Assembly: GCA_963825845.1 (NCBI GenBank)
Contig: CAWGVL010000040.1
Span: forward strand, 1-64,000
Length of the DNA: 64,000 bases
Direction of reading: 5' to 3'
DNA from: DASQDN01 sp963825845
Lineage (GTDB): Bacteria; Acidobacteriota; Terriglobia; Bryobacterales; Bryobacteraceae
Shown piece after piece: positions 49,549 to 58,821 of this stretch. The notes beneath the pieces are model-generated. The model ran no database searches, was not told where the DNA came from, and saw only the letters and a program-made list of their open reading frames with translations. The translations under genes were made by a program, and so were the position numbers. Each line of letters begins with the position of its first letter. Position 1 is the first letter of the stretch.

Positions 49549-50514
49549 CTACGACGTCAGACGTGACCGGAGTAGACGAGCCACGTCGTCAATTGCAGTA
49601 AGCCCTTGCGGAATCACGCTACCCAGTTGCCAGAAGCCATGCACCATCCCCGGATACACTCGCGTTTCTGCCGGCACGCCTGCCTGTTGCAATCGGTCCG
49701 CGTACCGCAGTCCTTCGTCACGAAGCGGATCGGCTTCGGGCAGAATGATCAGCGCTTCTGGAAGGTTTGTAAGATTGCTCGACCTCAGTGGTGACACATA
49801 CGGCAGATCCAATTCATCCGGGTGGCTCACGTAATGGCAGTGGAACCAGGTAATATCGGTTCGCGTGATCACGCCCCAGGTCGAGCCAAACCGCCGATAT
49901 GAATCTGTCTCGTAATCGTGGTCCAGCACCGGGTAAACCATGACCTGCAAACGGATTGCCGGGCCACTTTCGTCGCGGGAGCGCATCGCCGCCACTGTCG
50001 CCAAGGTCCCTCCGGCGCTGTCTCCCATCACCGCTAGCCGCTGACCATCGAACCCGTACTGCTCGCCATTGCGGCTCGCCCATTTCACCGCACTATAAGC
50101 GTCATCAACGGCCGCAGGATACTTGTGCTCTGGTGCCAAGCGATAGTTTACGGATAATATTGCGCAACCTGATCGGTTTGCGAGAGCACGCACGGGTGCG
50201 TCAATGTCATCGTAAGTCCCAAGAGCCCAGCCGCCGGCGTGAAAGTAGACGATTACGGGGAATGGGCGTTCACCTTCCGGGAAATACAGGCGGGCTGGAA
50301 TATCCGGTGTAGCGGGAATGAGAAGATCCTCAACATGTCCTACCCGCTCGGGCTCACCGGCTAATGGTCGCATTCCCGACATCATGGAGCGGCCCTGCTC
50401 GATGGTGAGATACGCCCATCCGGGGAAGCCCTGCGATTTGATCGACGCAAGCAGTGTTTCTACAGCGGGGTCCAGTGTTCCGGGGAATTCTGAAGCAGAC
50501 AGGGGATTGTTCAC
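49549..50514 (-). CDS. Alpha/beta hydrolase, hormone-sensitive-lipase type esterase
   Basis: 321 residues. The oxyanion-hole motif is YFHAGGWALGTYDD (HGGG variant HAGG). The nucleophile is in GDSAGGTLA, the acid in LPEADPLRDEG, and the His in GMVHGFWQ: a complete triad of the HSL family. RLAPEHKYPA is another family signature. It hydrolyses short acyl esters in the cytoplasm; the substrate is unknown. The frame is intact. Confidence 0.92.
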   Translation of the reverse strand: MNNPLSASEFPGTLDPAVETLLASIKSQGFPGWAYLTIEQGRSMMSGMRPLAGEPERVGHVEDLLIPATPDIPARLYFPEGERPFPVIVYFHAGGWALGTYDDIDAPVRALANRSGCAILSVNYRLAPEHKYPAAVDDAYSAVKWASRNGEQYGFDGQRLAVMGDSAGGTLATVAAMRSRDESGPAIRLQVMVYPVLDHDYETDSYRRFGSTWGVITRTDITWFHCHYVSHPDELDLPYVSPLRSSNLTNLPEALIILPEADPLRDEGLRYADRLQQAGVPAETRVYPGMVHGFWQLGSVIPQGLTAIDDVARLLRSRLTS

Positions 50515-50765
50515 ATGCGTGCCGCGCTATCGGGCGGAACGCATGAGTCTATCAGCTGAACCGGCTGTAGGGTTGAACAGTATGCCGCTTCCGTTCAACA
50601 TCGGGCCGTGAACACGCCACGCTTTGAAGCAGCCACCGAGCGTGCGAACCCAGCTTGAACTCGCGTGTCGCCTCTAGGGCGTCGGCGGACGATAGAGAAG
50701 AGGTCCAGAATGAGTTCGGGCTCGCGATTTAAAGCCGGCGATGAGCTGCCGGCGCTCGAATTAGT

Positions 50766-52130
50766 TCAGTCTGCACGCACCGACTGGGCGAGAGCGGGCT
50801 TAATGTTCTGGTTTACTCGGAAGAAATTTTCAGGATCGTACTTGCCTTTGATTGCACTCAGGCGCGGAAGGTTGGCACCGAACGCCGTCGGGACTGCATC
50901 GTCCACGTCGAGCGCGGCAAGGATGTGTGCTCCCGTCGCGAAGGGTCGGAGAGCGTTTTCGGTGCCGCGTGCCCAATCGCGGTGAGTCGCGGTCTCCCGT
51001 GCGTCAGTCCATTGTGCCGCTATGACGATGTCCCAGGGAAGATCGCGATAAGGGAATGCAGTCGCATCGTTCGGTACACGTCCCGCTGCACCGGCGTAAT
51101 ATTCGATGACGACAGCTGAAAGCGGTGATTGCATCAGGTTTCCTCGCGCGACAACGGTTTCGATTGCCTCATCCGAGAGTTCCGCGTGCAAGCTCGACTT
51201 CCAATAGTTGTAGTTACCGTCCGGGAACGATGGCGCGAACAGGGACTGCATCGCCGGAAATGGAATGGCCGCAACTGTGTCCACGAGCGGGGTTCCAAAT
51301 CCACGCAACGGTCTTAGAACACGGTCGCCTTCTTCTGGGTCACCGCAGTAGCACACTGCCACGCCAACCATCGGCGTTCCGTCAGGCGCGTGCAGAAGTG
51401 CAGCGTACGCAGTGATTTCGTCGGGAGCAGATTCAATGTAATCGCGGAAATTCCGGATGACGTCGGTTGCCGCCGCGCGAGGATACAGCACCAGGCCGCC
51501 GATAATCGTATGCACGGAATGTGCCCGAAAAACCAGCGACATGACGACGCCGAAGTTACCACCTCCTCCCCTGAGAGCCCAAAACAGATCATCGTTCTCG
51601 GTCGCACTGGCCGTGAGCACTTTCCCGTGGGCGTTTACAACCTGACAAGAAACTAGATTGTCGATTGTCATCCCGTATTTGCGTATCAGCCAGCCAACTC
51701 CACCACCGAGTGTCAGACCGGCAATTCCGGTCTTCGGAACAACGCCACATGGGACTGCAAGACCGAACGCGTGAGTTTCTCGGTCGAGATCGCCGAGCGT
51801 TGCGCCACCTTGCACCCGGACTACGCGGTCATGAGGATCTACGCTGACGCCCCGCATACGCGAGAGGTCGATAACGATCCCCTCGTCGCAGAGAGCGCGT
51901 CCGCCCACATTGTGTCCGCCCCCACGTACAGCAGTCAGGAGATTGTTGTCGCGCGCAAACGTCACCGCGGCAATGACATCTGCCGTTCCGGTACATTGGG
52001 CGATGAGTGCTGGACGTTTGTCAACGCTAGCATTCCAGATCCGGCGGGCACTGTCATAGCCCGGATTCCCGGGTTGAAGGATGTCACCTGAAAAATTGGA
52101 CCGTAAAGACTCGGTGTTCAGATTTGTCAT
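50766..52130 (-). CDS. FAD-linked oxidoreductase with berberine-bridge-type C-terminus
   Basis: 454 residues. The FAD-binding half has VRGGGHNVGGRALCDEG (the His that usually links FAD covalently) and IAGLTLGGGVGWLIRKYG. WALRGGGGNFGVV follows, and the C-terminal box is YDPENFFRVNQNIKP. The family oxidises sugars, alkaloids or secondary metabolites with O2. The frame is intact and it stands alone. The substrate is unknown. Confidence 0.92.
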   Translation of the reverse strand: MTNLNTESLRSNFSGDILQPGNPGYDSARRIWNASVDKRPALIAQCTGTADVIAAVTFARDNNLLTAVRGGGHNVGGRALCDEGIVIDLSRMRGVSVDPHDRVVRVQGGATLGDLDRETHAFGLAVPCGVVPKTGIAGLTLGGGVGWLIRKYGMTIDNLVSCQVVNAHGKVLTASATENDDLFWALRGGGGNFGVVMSLVFRAHSVHTIIGGLVLYPRAAATDVIRNFRDYIESAPDEITAYAALLHAPDGTPMVGVAVCYCGDPEEGDRVLRPLRGFGTPLVDTVAAIPFPAMQSLFAPSFPDGNYNYWKSSLHAELSDEAIETVVARGNLMQSPLSAVVIEYYAGAAGRVPNDATAFPYRDLPWDIVIAAQWTDARETATHRDWARGTENALRPFATGAHILAALDVDDAVPTAFGANLPRLSAIKGKYDPENFFRVNQNIKPALAQSVRAD

Positions 52131-52156
52131 CGCAGGAGGGCATTATATATCCACAC

Positions 52157-52460
52157 GTCCTTCCGGGAGAACACGTTTCTATCACCGGCTGTGCGAATTC
52201 AGAAAGAAAGGAAGCAGTCGGTTGTGAACACCGGGCCGTATCGTTATGTGCGTCATCCCATGTATGCCGGATTTATGCTCTTTCACTCGGTAGTGCACGC
52301 ATGCTCGGCTCGTGTTGTGGGGTGCTCGGCGCTCTGCTCCTTTCCGGCATCGTTGTGCGACGAGCCGTGCTGAAAAGGCGAGTCCTGCTAGAGGAACTAC
52401 CGTGGATACCGTGAATACACGGCACAGGTGAGATACCGATTCGCGCCACACGTCTGGTAG
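52157..52460 (+). pseudogene. Isoprenylcysteine carboxyl methyltransferase-family remnant
   Basis: Reads VRIQKERKQSVVNTGPYRYV then RHPMYAGFMLF, with the C-terminal segment VLLEELP, YREYTAQ and RYRFAPHVW in other frames. These are the conserved C-terminal parts of the ICMT/NnrU-like family. The first ~110 residues are missing and the similarity begins abruptly near 52157, just beyond the start of the divergent FAD oxidoreductase gene. Confidence 0.7.
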
Positions 52461-52589
52461 TCGTTCCCGGTGAGCCAGGAGCGCGCAGGTGCTGGCCAGC
52501 CGCGTCCCCGACAATCGATGTTCTCGGGTCGCGCGACTTTGCTCCCGGATTTATTTCAATTTCCACCCGATTTGATCTCCGCCGTGAAC

Positions 52590-53486
52590 CTACGAATGCA
52601 ATGAGAATCCAGACGGCAAAGCCGCCTCGAGATGGATTTGATGTCCGGTGATGGGGTGGTGGAATTTCAGATATTGAGCGTGCAGGAAATAGCCTCCATC
52701 TCCGGGCAAGCCGGGGAGATGTTCCAGAGGCTGACCGGTTGAACCGTACAGCTGATCGCCTACCAAGGGATGGCCGATGGATGCTAGATGGATCCGGATT
52801 TGATGAGGACGCCCCGAATTCAGGCTCACCTCAAAGGTTGTGGTGCTTGTGGCGCGTGAGATCACGTTCGCCAATGACTTTGATGGTTTGCCACTTGGAT
52901 TGGCGGCCCACACGAAGCCAATGAGCGGGTGTGGTACGAGGCCGATGGGTGTGAGAATTTCGTACTCGTCGTGCTGTGCAACATTCTGAGCCAGCGCCCG
53001 GTAGATTTTTTGAATTCTTGGTGTGTTCCAATTTGCGAATAGATTAGAGGCCGCCTGCTTTGTTTTGGCGAAGAGGACGATGCCGGTGGTGGCTCGGCCC
53101 AACCGGTGGACAGGGTTTGCGTTTGGGGTTTGCTTTTGCACCAGGCACAGGAGCGTGTTCTCCATGAAGCCTCCGCCGGGGAGAGTGGGCAGCCCACCGG
53201 GTTTGTTGACGGCCAACAGATGGGGATCTTCAAACAGGACTTCGAAGTGCTGAGGGGAGTCTGGTTCGACCCAGGGTGGACGGTTCCAGACAAGAGTTTG
53301 GCCTGAAGTGACACATTCGCTTCCTGTGGCGGTAACGCCGTCGAGGGTGACTTCGCCGTTGTTCAGTTTGCGTTGCCAGGCATGTGGGGTTGAGTGGGGG
53401 TAGAGGCTTGCCAGGTGGGAGAGCAGAGTTCGTCCATGGTACTTGCTGCTGATGACTGTGGTGTAGGCATAGCCCCGGTTGAGCAT
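52590..53486 (-). CDS. RluA-family pseudouridine synthase-like protein with HRLG motif
   Basis: From the preferred start MLNRGYAYTTVISSKYHGRT the protein has ~298 residues: an S4-like segment (AWQRKLNNGEVTLDGV), then the catalytic domain with VNKPGGLPTLPGGGF, the active-site box PVHRLGRATTGIVLF, and RPHQIRIHLASIGHPLVGD. Canonical RluA enzymes have HRLD, the Asp being the nucleophile; glycine stands there here. It may have lost activity or belong to a variant subgroup. The upstream in-frame extension to 53681 does not look like coding sequence. Confidence 0.85.
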   Translation of the reverse strand: MLNRGYAYTTVISSKYHGRTLLSHLASLYPHSTPHAWQRKLNNGEVTLDGVTATGSECVTSGQTLVWNRPPWVEPDSPQHFEVLFEDPHLLAVNKPGGLPTLPGGGFMENTLLCLVQKQTPNANPVHRLGRATTGIVLFAKTKQAASNLFANWNTPRIQKIYRALAQNVAQHDEYEILTPIGLVPHPLIGFVWAANPSGKPSKSLANVISRATSTTTFEVSLNSGRPHQIRIHLASIGHPLVGDQLYGSTGQPLEHLPGLPGDGGYFLHAQYLKFHHPITGHQIHLEAALPSGFSLHS

Positions 53487-53837
53487 GTAGTTTGAGTGTA
53501 GGCCAAGGCATTGCCGTGCGGCGTCTAGAAGGGCTTTTGAGATCCAATCGGCCCGCAGACTCGCCATGCACCGAGCGGGCTGGAACTTTCGTTGTAGGAA
53601 GATCGCCGTTGCACTCATCTGTGAAGCGGCGATTGTGGAAACTGAGGCACAGATCGGGAACGGGAAGGCGGCATCGCACAAGCAAACCCATTCGCTCTGG
53701 CGGAAACGGACGGCGGCGCGCGGAATCGTGGCATTCTACGAAGGTCGCTACAACTCGGCGTATTCGTGCCCGCCGCAAGGTAGGGGCTCGTCAAACCCCG
53801 GTGGTTCACGGCCAGGCATGACGAAAGGGAGATTGGT

Positions 53838-54290
53838 ATGGCATACGGAATCGGAGTCCTGCTGTCGCTCGCGGTGGCGGGCTTTGCGCGGTTGGTTGGA
53901 TTCGATCGCGATCGCGCGTTTTACGCGACCGTGCTTATCGTCGTCGCCTCGTACTATGTCCTGTTTGCCTTGATGGGCGGCGGCGGGCAGGTTCTCGTCG
54001 CCGAATTGGTCGGGATGAGCGCGTTCGGCGCCGCTGCCGTGCTCGGATTCAAGCTGAGTCCATGGATCGTCGCAGCCGGGTTGGCCGGACACGGGGTTTT
54101 CGACGCCTTCCACGGCAGGGTCATCGCGAATCCCGGCATGCCCCCGTGGTGGCCCGCCTTTTGCGGGTCGTACGACGTTTGTGCCGGCGTAATCCTGGCG
54201 TGGCTGCTGTGGCGCGAACGGAAAAGCTCGCGGCGCGATCACACGGCGGCTAAGGTTGCGCGAGCGACGGACCAGGCCGCGCCGGCGTAG
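53838..54290 (+). CDS. Conserved membrane protein of unknown function
   Basis: 150 residues with four or five hydrophobic helices (AYGIGVLLSLAVAGFARLV; FYATVLIVVASYYVLFALMG; LGFKLSPWIVAAGLAGHGVF). HGVFDAFHGRVI and PPWWPAFCGSYDV are conserved-looking polar segments. A basic C-terminal tail follows. Function not recognised. Confidence 0.7.
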   Translation: MAYGIGVLLSLAVAGFARLVGFDRDRAFYATVLIVVASYYVLFALMGGGGQVLVAELVGMSAFGAAAVLGFKLSPWIVAAGLAGHGVFDAFHGRVIANPGMPPWWPAFCGSYDVCAGVILAWLLWRERKSSRRDHTAAKVARATDQAAPA

Positions 54291-54410
54291 CCGATCGCTT
54301 TGCGGAAGCTATCGGGTTGTTTTCAGACTCGGTATGCTTCCGTCGTCTCACCGATAGCCTAAGATACATGATCATTGATCGTAGACCTTCTTCAGTAGGT
54401 CTCAAGGACG

Positions 54411-55109
54411 ATGGAAGCATCCGCGGACAAACCGCTTCACCGATTACCCCACCATGTCGCCGTGATCGGTGCTGCCGGTGGTCTCGGTCAAGGTATTTTG
54501 CGGATTTGTCGGGCCGAGGGAATTGCCTTTACCGCAATCGTCCGCTCACGACCTGAGCGTATCGTCAATGTGCCTCCGCGTTCTAAAGTGGCGGTGGTCA
54601 CGTCTCTCGCGGACCGGGATGCCCTCTCGAAGGCTTTTTCGGGCGCCGACGTTGTGCTCATGGCGCTAGGAGTGACGCCAACGAGTAACGAAAGATCAGC
54701 GATGCTGTCGGAGAATGCTGCCGAGGTGGAAGCCGCCATGTTAGCCGCCGGAGTTGACCGCATCATCATCATCAACACGCTGCTTGTCTCGCTACCGGGA
54801 AAGCCCGCCAGTCGAGCCATTCGCTTCTTCTCCTGGATGCCCGGCAGAATCGGTCGCGGTGCTCGTGAGCAACAAGCAGTCGTTGACGCCCTCGGGAAAG
54901 GAGCCTTTTCAGCGGTTCGGTGGACACTGGCGCGTGCCGGACTGAACTCCCGCGGTAAGCATGTGGCTCCGGTAGCCGCAGTGGACTGGCCTGGCGCTCT
55001 GAACTCCTGGATGCCAGTCTCGTACGATGCAATGGCGCGATGGATGATCGAGGAAGCCGCGGCCAACCAATTTGTCAAGGCGGCACCGCTTGTGTCGCGG
55101 TGTCGCTGA
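54411..55109 (+). CDS. NAD(P)-binding Rossmann-fold protein (atypical SDR/NmrA-like)
   Basis: 232 residues. The nucleotide-binding loop is VAVIGAAGGLGQGILRI (GxxGxxG type). ADVVLMALGVTPTSNERSAM and GVDRIIIINTLLVSLPGKP follow, as in NAD(P)H-binding atypical SDRs. No YxxxK catalytic pair is clear. It is probably a reductase or redox sensor; the substrate is unknown. Confidence 0.82.
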   Translation: MEASADKPLHRLPHHVAVIGAAGGLGQGILRICRAEGIAFTAIVRSRPERIVNVPPRSKVAVVTSLADRDALSKAFSGADVVLMALGVTPTSNERSAMLSENAAEVEAAMLAAGVDRIIIINTLLVSLPGKPASRAIRFFSWMPGRIGRGAREQQAVVDALGKGAFSAVRWTLARAGLNSRGKHVAPVAAVDWPGALNSWMPVSYDAMARWMIEEAAANQFVKAAPLVSRCR

Positions 55110-55582
55110 CCGATTGACTACGCCCGAGTAACGCCGCGGGGTTCTGGAATCCACGTGAGCGTATCGTCGCTGAGCCTTCATCGGAAACGCCTCGGCAGAG
55201 AAGGTTGTGCGGCGATGTCTAGGTCGATCCGAGGCGGTTTCGATAAGGGGACTAGGAGGAAGCCGCTGGCGTTTGCGGCGGACGCGGCAGCTATGGAATT
55301 TGAATACCGTTTTGGTACTGTAGCGCTTCCAGTACCAATGAATCACTCAGGTCCCGAACTCGCTGGACGTCTCTCATCCACAACATACGCTGATCCTACG
55401 TCGATCTTTAGTCCGAAGCAAGGAGGCCGACTCGCAGACGAACGCCGACCGGAGACTGACGCGTAGCGTCCGCCGCGCCAGCGGCTTCGTCCTCGTCCGT
55501 CATTCAGCACGAGTTTCACCCGCGCGTAGAAAGCCCCCCAGAGGTAACCACAGATTGCGGAGTCGCCTGTTAGGGAACCGTA
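55110..55582. other. Spacer without recognised gene
   Basis: A 103-codon plus-strand frame at 55155-55466 has no motif and mixed composition. I see nothing else in it. Confidence 0.4.
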
Positions 55583-57043
55583 TCACACCGGCGGCCGGCG
55601 GCTGTGCCATTTCGTTGCCTGCTCATAGGCATGCGCAAGGGCTAAGACTGTTGATTCCGCGAACGGAGCGCCGGTTATTTGCAGACCGATCGGCAGGTCT
55701 GCTGTCGTGAAACCGCACGGAACGGAGATCGCCGGAAGTCCCAAGACGTTAAAGGGAGCAGTGTTGCGAACGCCAGCCGGATACTTAAATCCTCCAACAG
55801 TCCCTCCGCCATCCGAGATCTTCTCCGGAAGAAGGGAGACCGTCGGCGTAATAAGAAGGTCTGTCGTCGCGAACGTTTCCGTGATCTTTCTTCGAAGGAA
55901 CGCGAGTTCGTTGAGAGACTGCGCGTAAGCCGACGCTTTGACATCCGCAGAATTTTGGAGGAGGCGTTGACGAGTGCTTGGCTGATACTTCTCCGGCGCT
56001 TCAGCCAACCATCGCGAGTGATAGGTGTAGGCTTCGACTGAACGGATGTTGGTGAAGATTTCATCGAGCGGAACACTTGTTACAGGAAGCATGGTCTCGC
56101 TGATTGAGGCCGTGAGCTTACGAAGGACGCCGATCGCAGCCTCGACCGCCTTCGCGATTTCGGGGTTGAGGTTATCGAAGAACGGACTTCGCAGTACCCC
56201 CAGACGCAGTTTTAGGACGTGCACCTGCATCGCGCTGCGGTACTCAGGAACAGGCCGATCCGCTGATCTCGGGTCCGCCCCATCGTACCCGGCTATCGCG
56301 GAGAGCATGATGGCTGCGTCCTCAACAGTCCTGCACAGAGGGCCGACGTGGTCGAGCGTCCAGGAAAGCGGCATGACTCCGCGATTACTGACCCGCCCGT
56401 ACGTAGGCTTCAATCCCACGATCCCGCAGAAGCTTGCCGGGCCACGAACGGAAGCGGCCGTATCCGTACCCAACGAGGCGAAACAGAGGCTAGCGGCAGT
56501 CGCGGCGGCGGAGCCGCCCGACGAACCACCCGGAATGCGATCCAACGCCCACGGGTTGCGGACGGGACCGAAGTAGCTGACCGAGGAGGTCCCGCCATAA
56601 GCGAATTCATGCAGGTTGGTCTTCCCGAGGATAATAGCGCCGGCGTTCTTCAGTCTTCGGACGACTTCAGCGTCTTCGGATGGGACGCGATCCTTGAACA
56701 ACTCACTTGCAGCGGTAGTCCGAACTCCAGCCGTGTCGATATTGTCTTTCAAGGCAATCGGGATGCCGTGCAGCGGACCCCGCCATCGTCCACGTTTCAT
56801 CTCCCCTTCGAGGTTGCGCGCTTGGGAGAGAGCTGCTTCAGCAATGACTGTTATGTAGGCGTTAAGACGAGGATTGAGCTGCTCGATACGTTGGAGACAG
56901 ACTTCTGTCAACTCGACTGGAGAAATGACTTTCTTCCGTACTCCATCCGAGGCTGCGGCCAGAGTGAGAGTGCTAGGATCGACTTCCCCACTGAGTGCGG
57001 CCGCTCCACAGGCGCCGAGAATGAAGGATCGGCGCGATGTCAT
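55583..57043 (-). CDS. Amidase signature-family enzyme, probably exported
   Basis: 486 residues. The N-terminus MTSRRSFILGACGAAALSG is twin-arginine-like. Catalytic residues are Lys in IPIALKDNIDT, the cis-Ser in GGSSGGSAAATA, and the nucleophile Ser in LGTDTAASVRGPASFCGIVG. The usual DTGGS reads DTAAS here. It hydrolyses amides, as GatA-like and related enzymes do, but no gatBC partners are near. The frame is intact. Confidence 0.92.
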   Translation of the reverse strand: MTSRRSFILGACGAAALSGEVDPSTLTLAAASDGVRKKVISPVELTEVCLQRIEQLNPRLNAYITVIAEAALSQARNLEGEMKRGRWRGPLHGIPIALKDNIDTAGVRTTAASELFKDRVPSEDAEVVRRLKNAGAIILGKTNLHEFAYGGTSSVSYFGPVRNPWALDRIPGGSSGGSAAATAASLCFASLGTDTAASVRGPASFCGIVGLKPTYGRVSNRGVMPLSWTLDHVGPLCRTVEDAAIMLSAIAGYDGADPRSADRPVPEYRSAMQVHVLKLRLGVLRSPFFDNLNPEIAKAVEAAIGVLRKLTASISETMLPVTSVPLDEIFTNIRSVEAYTYHSRWLAEAPEKYQPSTRQRLLQNSADVKASAYAQSLNELAFLRRKITETFATTDLLITPTVSLLPEKISDGGGTVGGFKYPAGVRNTAPFNVLGLPAISVPCGFTTADLPIGLQITGAPFAESTVLALAHAYEQATKWHSRRPPV

Positions 57044-57390
57044 TCGACCGATTATGGCACTAAGGTTCTACCTGCGGTGGCGCGGGAACTTGCTTACACG
57101 AGCGAGCACCTCTGCGCAGGCCGAGTGGCCGCCAAACCGGAACTCGTCCGATCAGTACCGAGAAGTCGATATCGCAACGTCAACTTCCGGATCGCGCGTT
57201 ATCCAGTTATGAGTATTCCGGTACTCCTTTCGCGAGCCTCACGGCTCCACCCGGGTCATTGAAGACGGCTTGGGCGAGAGCATTAGCGGCACCTCGATCA
57301 CCTAGTGGGACGGGGTTACGGGCGCCAGAGTAGTTCCAGCAGTATGTTTGTATGATCGAGTAATTACGTAGATGTTGAGGTACGACACCG
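57044..57390. other. Spacer with one interspersed repeat copy
   Basis: No gene recognised. It holds the repeat copy at 57149-57170. Confidence 0.4.
57149..57170 (+). repeat. Interspersed short repeat, copy with GAGAAGTCG
   Basis: Reads CGATCAGTACCGAGAAGTCG then AT. It lies in the spacer between the amidase and hypothetical genes, and its downstream part resembles the 48953 copy. Confidence 0.45.
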
Positions 57391-57918
57391 ATGCACAGTT
57401 TTGCTGAGCTCGTGGATCACTGCACTGCATTCACATTAGACGCTCTTGCACAGGCGAATGAGAGCGTCATCGAAGCTTTGCAGACGAGCGCGGCTACGCG
57501 TTTGGTCAAGGCGCTTCAGATGGTTCAACTGCAGAAAGCCATCTCGGCAGTTGGTATGTTTTCGATCTTCGAGGCGATGCTCCAGGACGGCCTTGAATGC
57601 AAAGATGGCTTTCGCGAGGCTCAGAACGTCTTGGACGAGGCGGGCGAGACGGCCTTGAAAGAGAGGTTCGTTGATCTGCAATTGGCTGTCAACGTGCTCA
57701 AACATGGACGAGGCCGGAGTTATGACGCTCTGGTCGCAAAGGCCGACCGGTTGCCCTTCAGGGTTAAGCCACCCGGAGAGGGTTTCTTCTTTGAGGGAGA
57801 CGTGTCGGAAGTGGCAACGCTGATCGAAGTTGACGATGCGTTCGTACTTAGTTGCGCGGAAGTCATTCGCCAGGTGTCGGAGGCCGTGCAGAAAGCACGG
57901 CCAGAAGTCTTCCTTTAA
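57391..57918 (+). CDS. Hypothetical helical protein
   Basis: 175 residues, helical: AALQTSAATRLV-like segments, then QLQKAISAVGMFSIFEAMLQ, and the segment LQLAVNVLKHGRGRSYDALV, which resembles a loop found in HEPN-like helical bundles. No catalytic motif is certain. The frame is intact and the composition normal. Function unknown. Confidence 0.65.
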   Translation: MHSFAELVDHCTAFTLDALAQANESVIEALQTSAATRLVKALQMVQLQKAISAVGMFSIFEAMLQDGLECKDGFREAQNVLDEAGETALKERFVDLQLAVNVLKHGRGRSYDALVAKADRLPFRVKPPGEGFFFEGDVSEVATLIEVDDAFVLSCAEVIRQVSEAVQKARPEVFL

Positions 57919-58281
57919 CGTCACACTTGTGCTAAACAAGCGACGCAGGTTGTGCTTTGCGTCCTTGAACGAAGCCTGCCGGCAGACCCGTTCCCGCAGA
58001 CGTGGCGTAAGTGAGAGGATACGCGACGAACAAAAGGAGTTCGTAGTATGACCCTAGTACGGAGAAAAAATTAATTTGTATTTGAATGCTAATTTGTTCC
58101 AGGCGTTGAAAGATATTCTCTACTTCTGTTTGAGCTTGGGGTTTGCAGCAGTTAGATAAATGCGCTCTTTTGTACTGTTTCGTTCGCCTGTTGTTGGTGT
58201 GAGGCACAGCCAGAACATTTTCATCACAGATTGGGCGCCGCGATTTCACCGAAGGTACTCCAGACGCTTTCGATGGGTGTA
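57919..58281. other. AT-richer spacer
   Basis: Bases ~58040-58110 are distinctly AT-rich compared with neighbours (around GAGAAAAAATTAATTTGTAT). No gene recognised. It may be transferred DNA or a degraded gene. Confidence 0.4.
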
Positions 58282-58821
58282 TCAGTGATCCGAATGACTG
58301 CAGCCTGGGAACTCGGAAAGTACGGCGTTGCCTTTGTATTGCAATTCTTGATGGATTCCGATAGCCGAGGTGTAGTAGCCATCCAGCGTCAACAATTTCA
58401 GGCGCGCGAAGAACTGCTCCAGCTCGGTCTTCGGTTCGGCCTCACCGGCAGCCATGGCAGCTACAATCTGATCCCGCTCCGCAGTGCTGCACTTTACGAA
58501 CCGTCTGCTTGCGAGCTTTTGCGCCTCGGCTTCTACTAGTTTCAGCCCCGCGCTCCACTGCCGTTGAACGTCTTCCCCGCTATACGCCACCATCGAATCT
58601 ATGAAGAGGCCGACCCTGGCTTCCCTCGCTCCGGGAGAATGATCGTCGGCGGGGATGATCATCTCCGTGAGCTGATCGAGCATCTCCATCTGCTCCGCGG
58701 TGAAGAACTGCGGCTTGTGGGACTCAGGAACCGGGGCCAACGGAATCAGATGATGCTGCTGCGCTACTGCCAACTGAGTTGGGCCAGCAGTGATCACCTT
58801 CAAGGCAGTGCGCCGTCTCAT
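58282..58821 (-). CDS. Gluconate 2-dehydrogenase subunit 3-like protein
   Basis: 179 residues starting MRRRTALKVI, a twin-arginine-like leader. The body reads FFTAEQMEMLDQLTEMIIPA, DDHSPGAREARVGLFIDSMV and so on, the gluconate 2-dehydrogenase subunit 3 pattern. It forms a complex with the GMC flavoprotein and helps its export, since that partner has no leader of its own. Start and stop overlap the GMC gene by 4 nt (ATGA). Confidence 0.87.
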   Translation of the reverse strand: MRRRTALKVITAGPTQLAVAQQHHLIPLAPVPESHKPQFFTAEQMEMLDQLTEMIIPADDHSPGAREARVGLFIDSMVAYSGEDVQRQWSAGLKLVEAEAQKLASRRFVKCSTAERDQIVAAMAAGEAEPKTELEQFFARLKLLTLDGYYTSAIGIHQELQYKGNAVLSEFPGCSHSDH

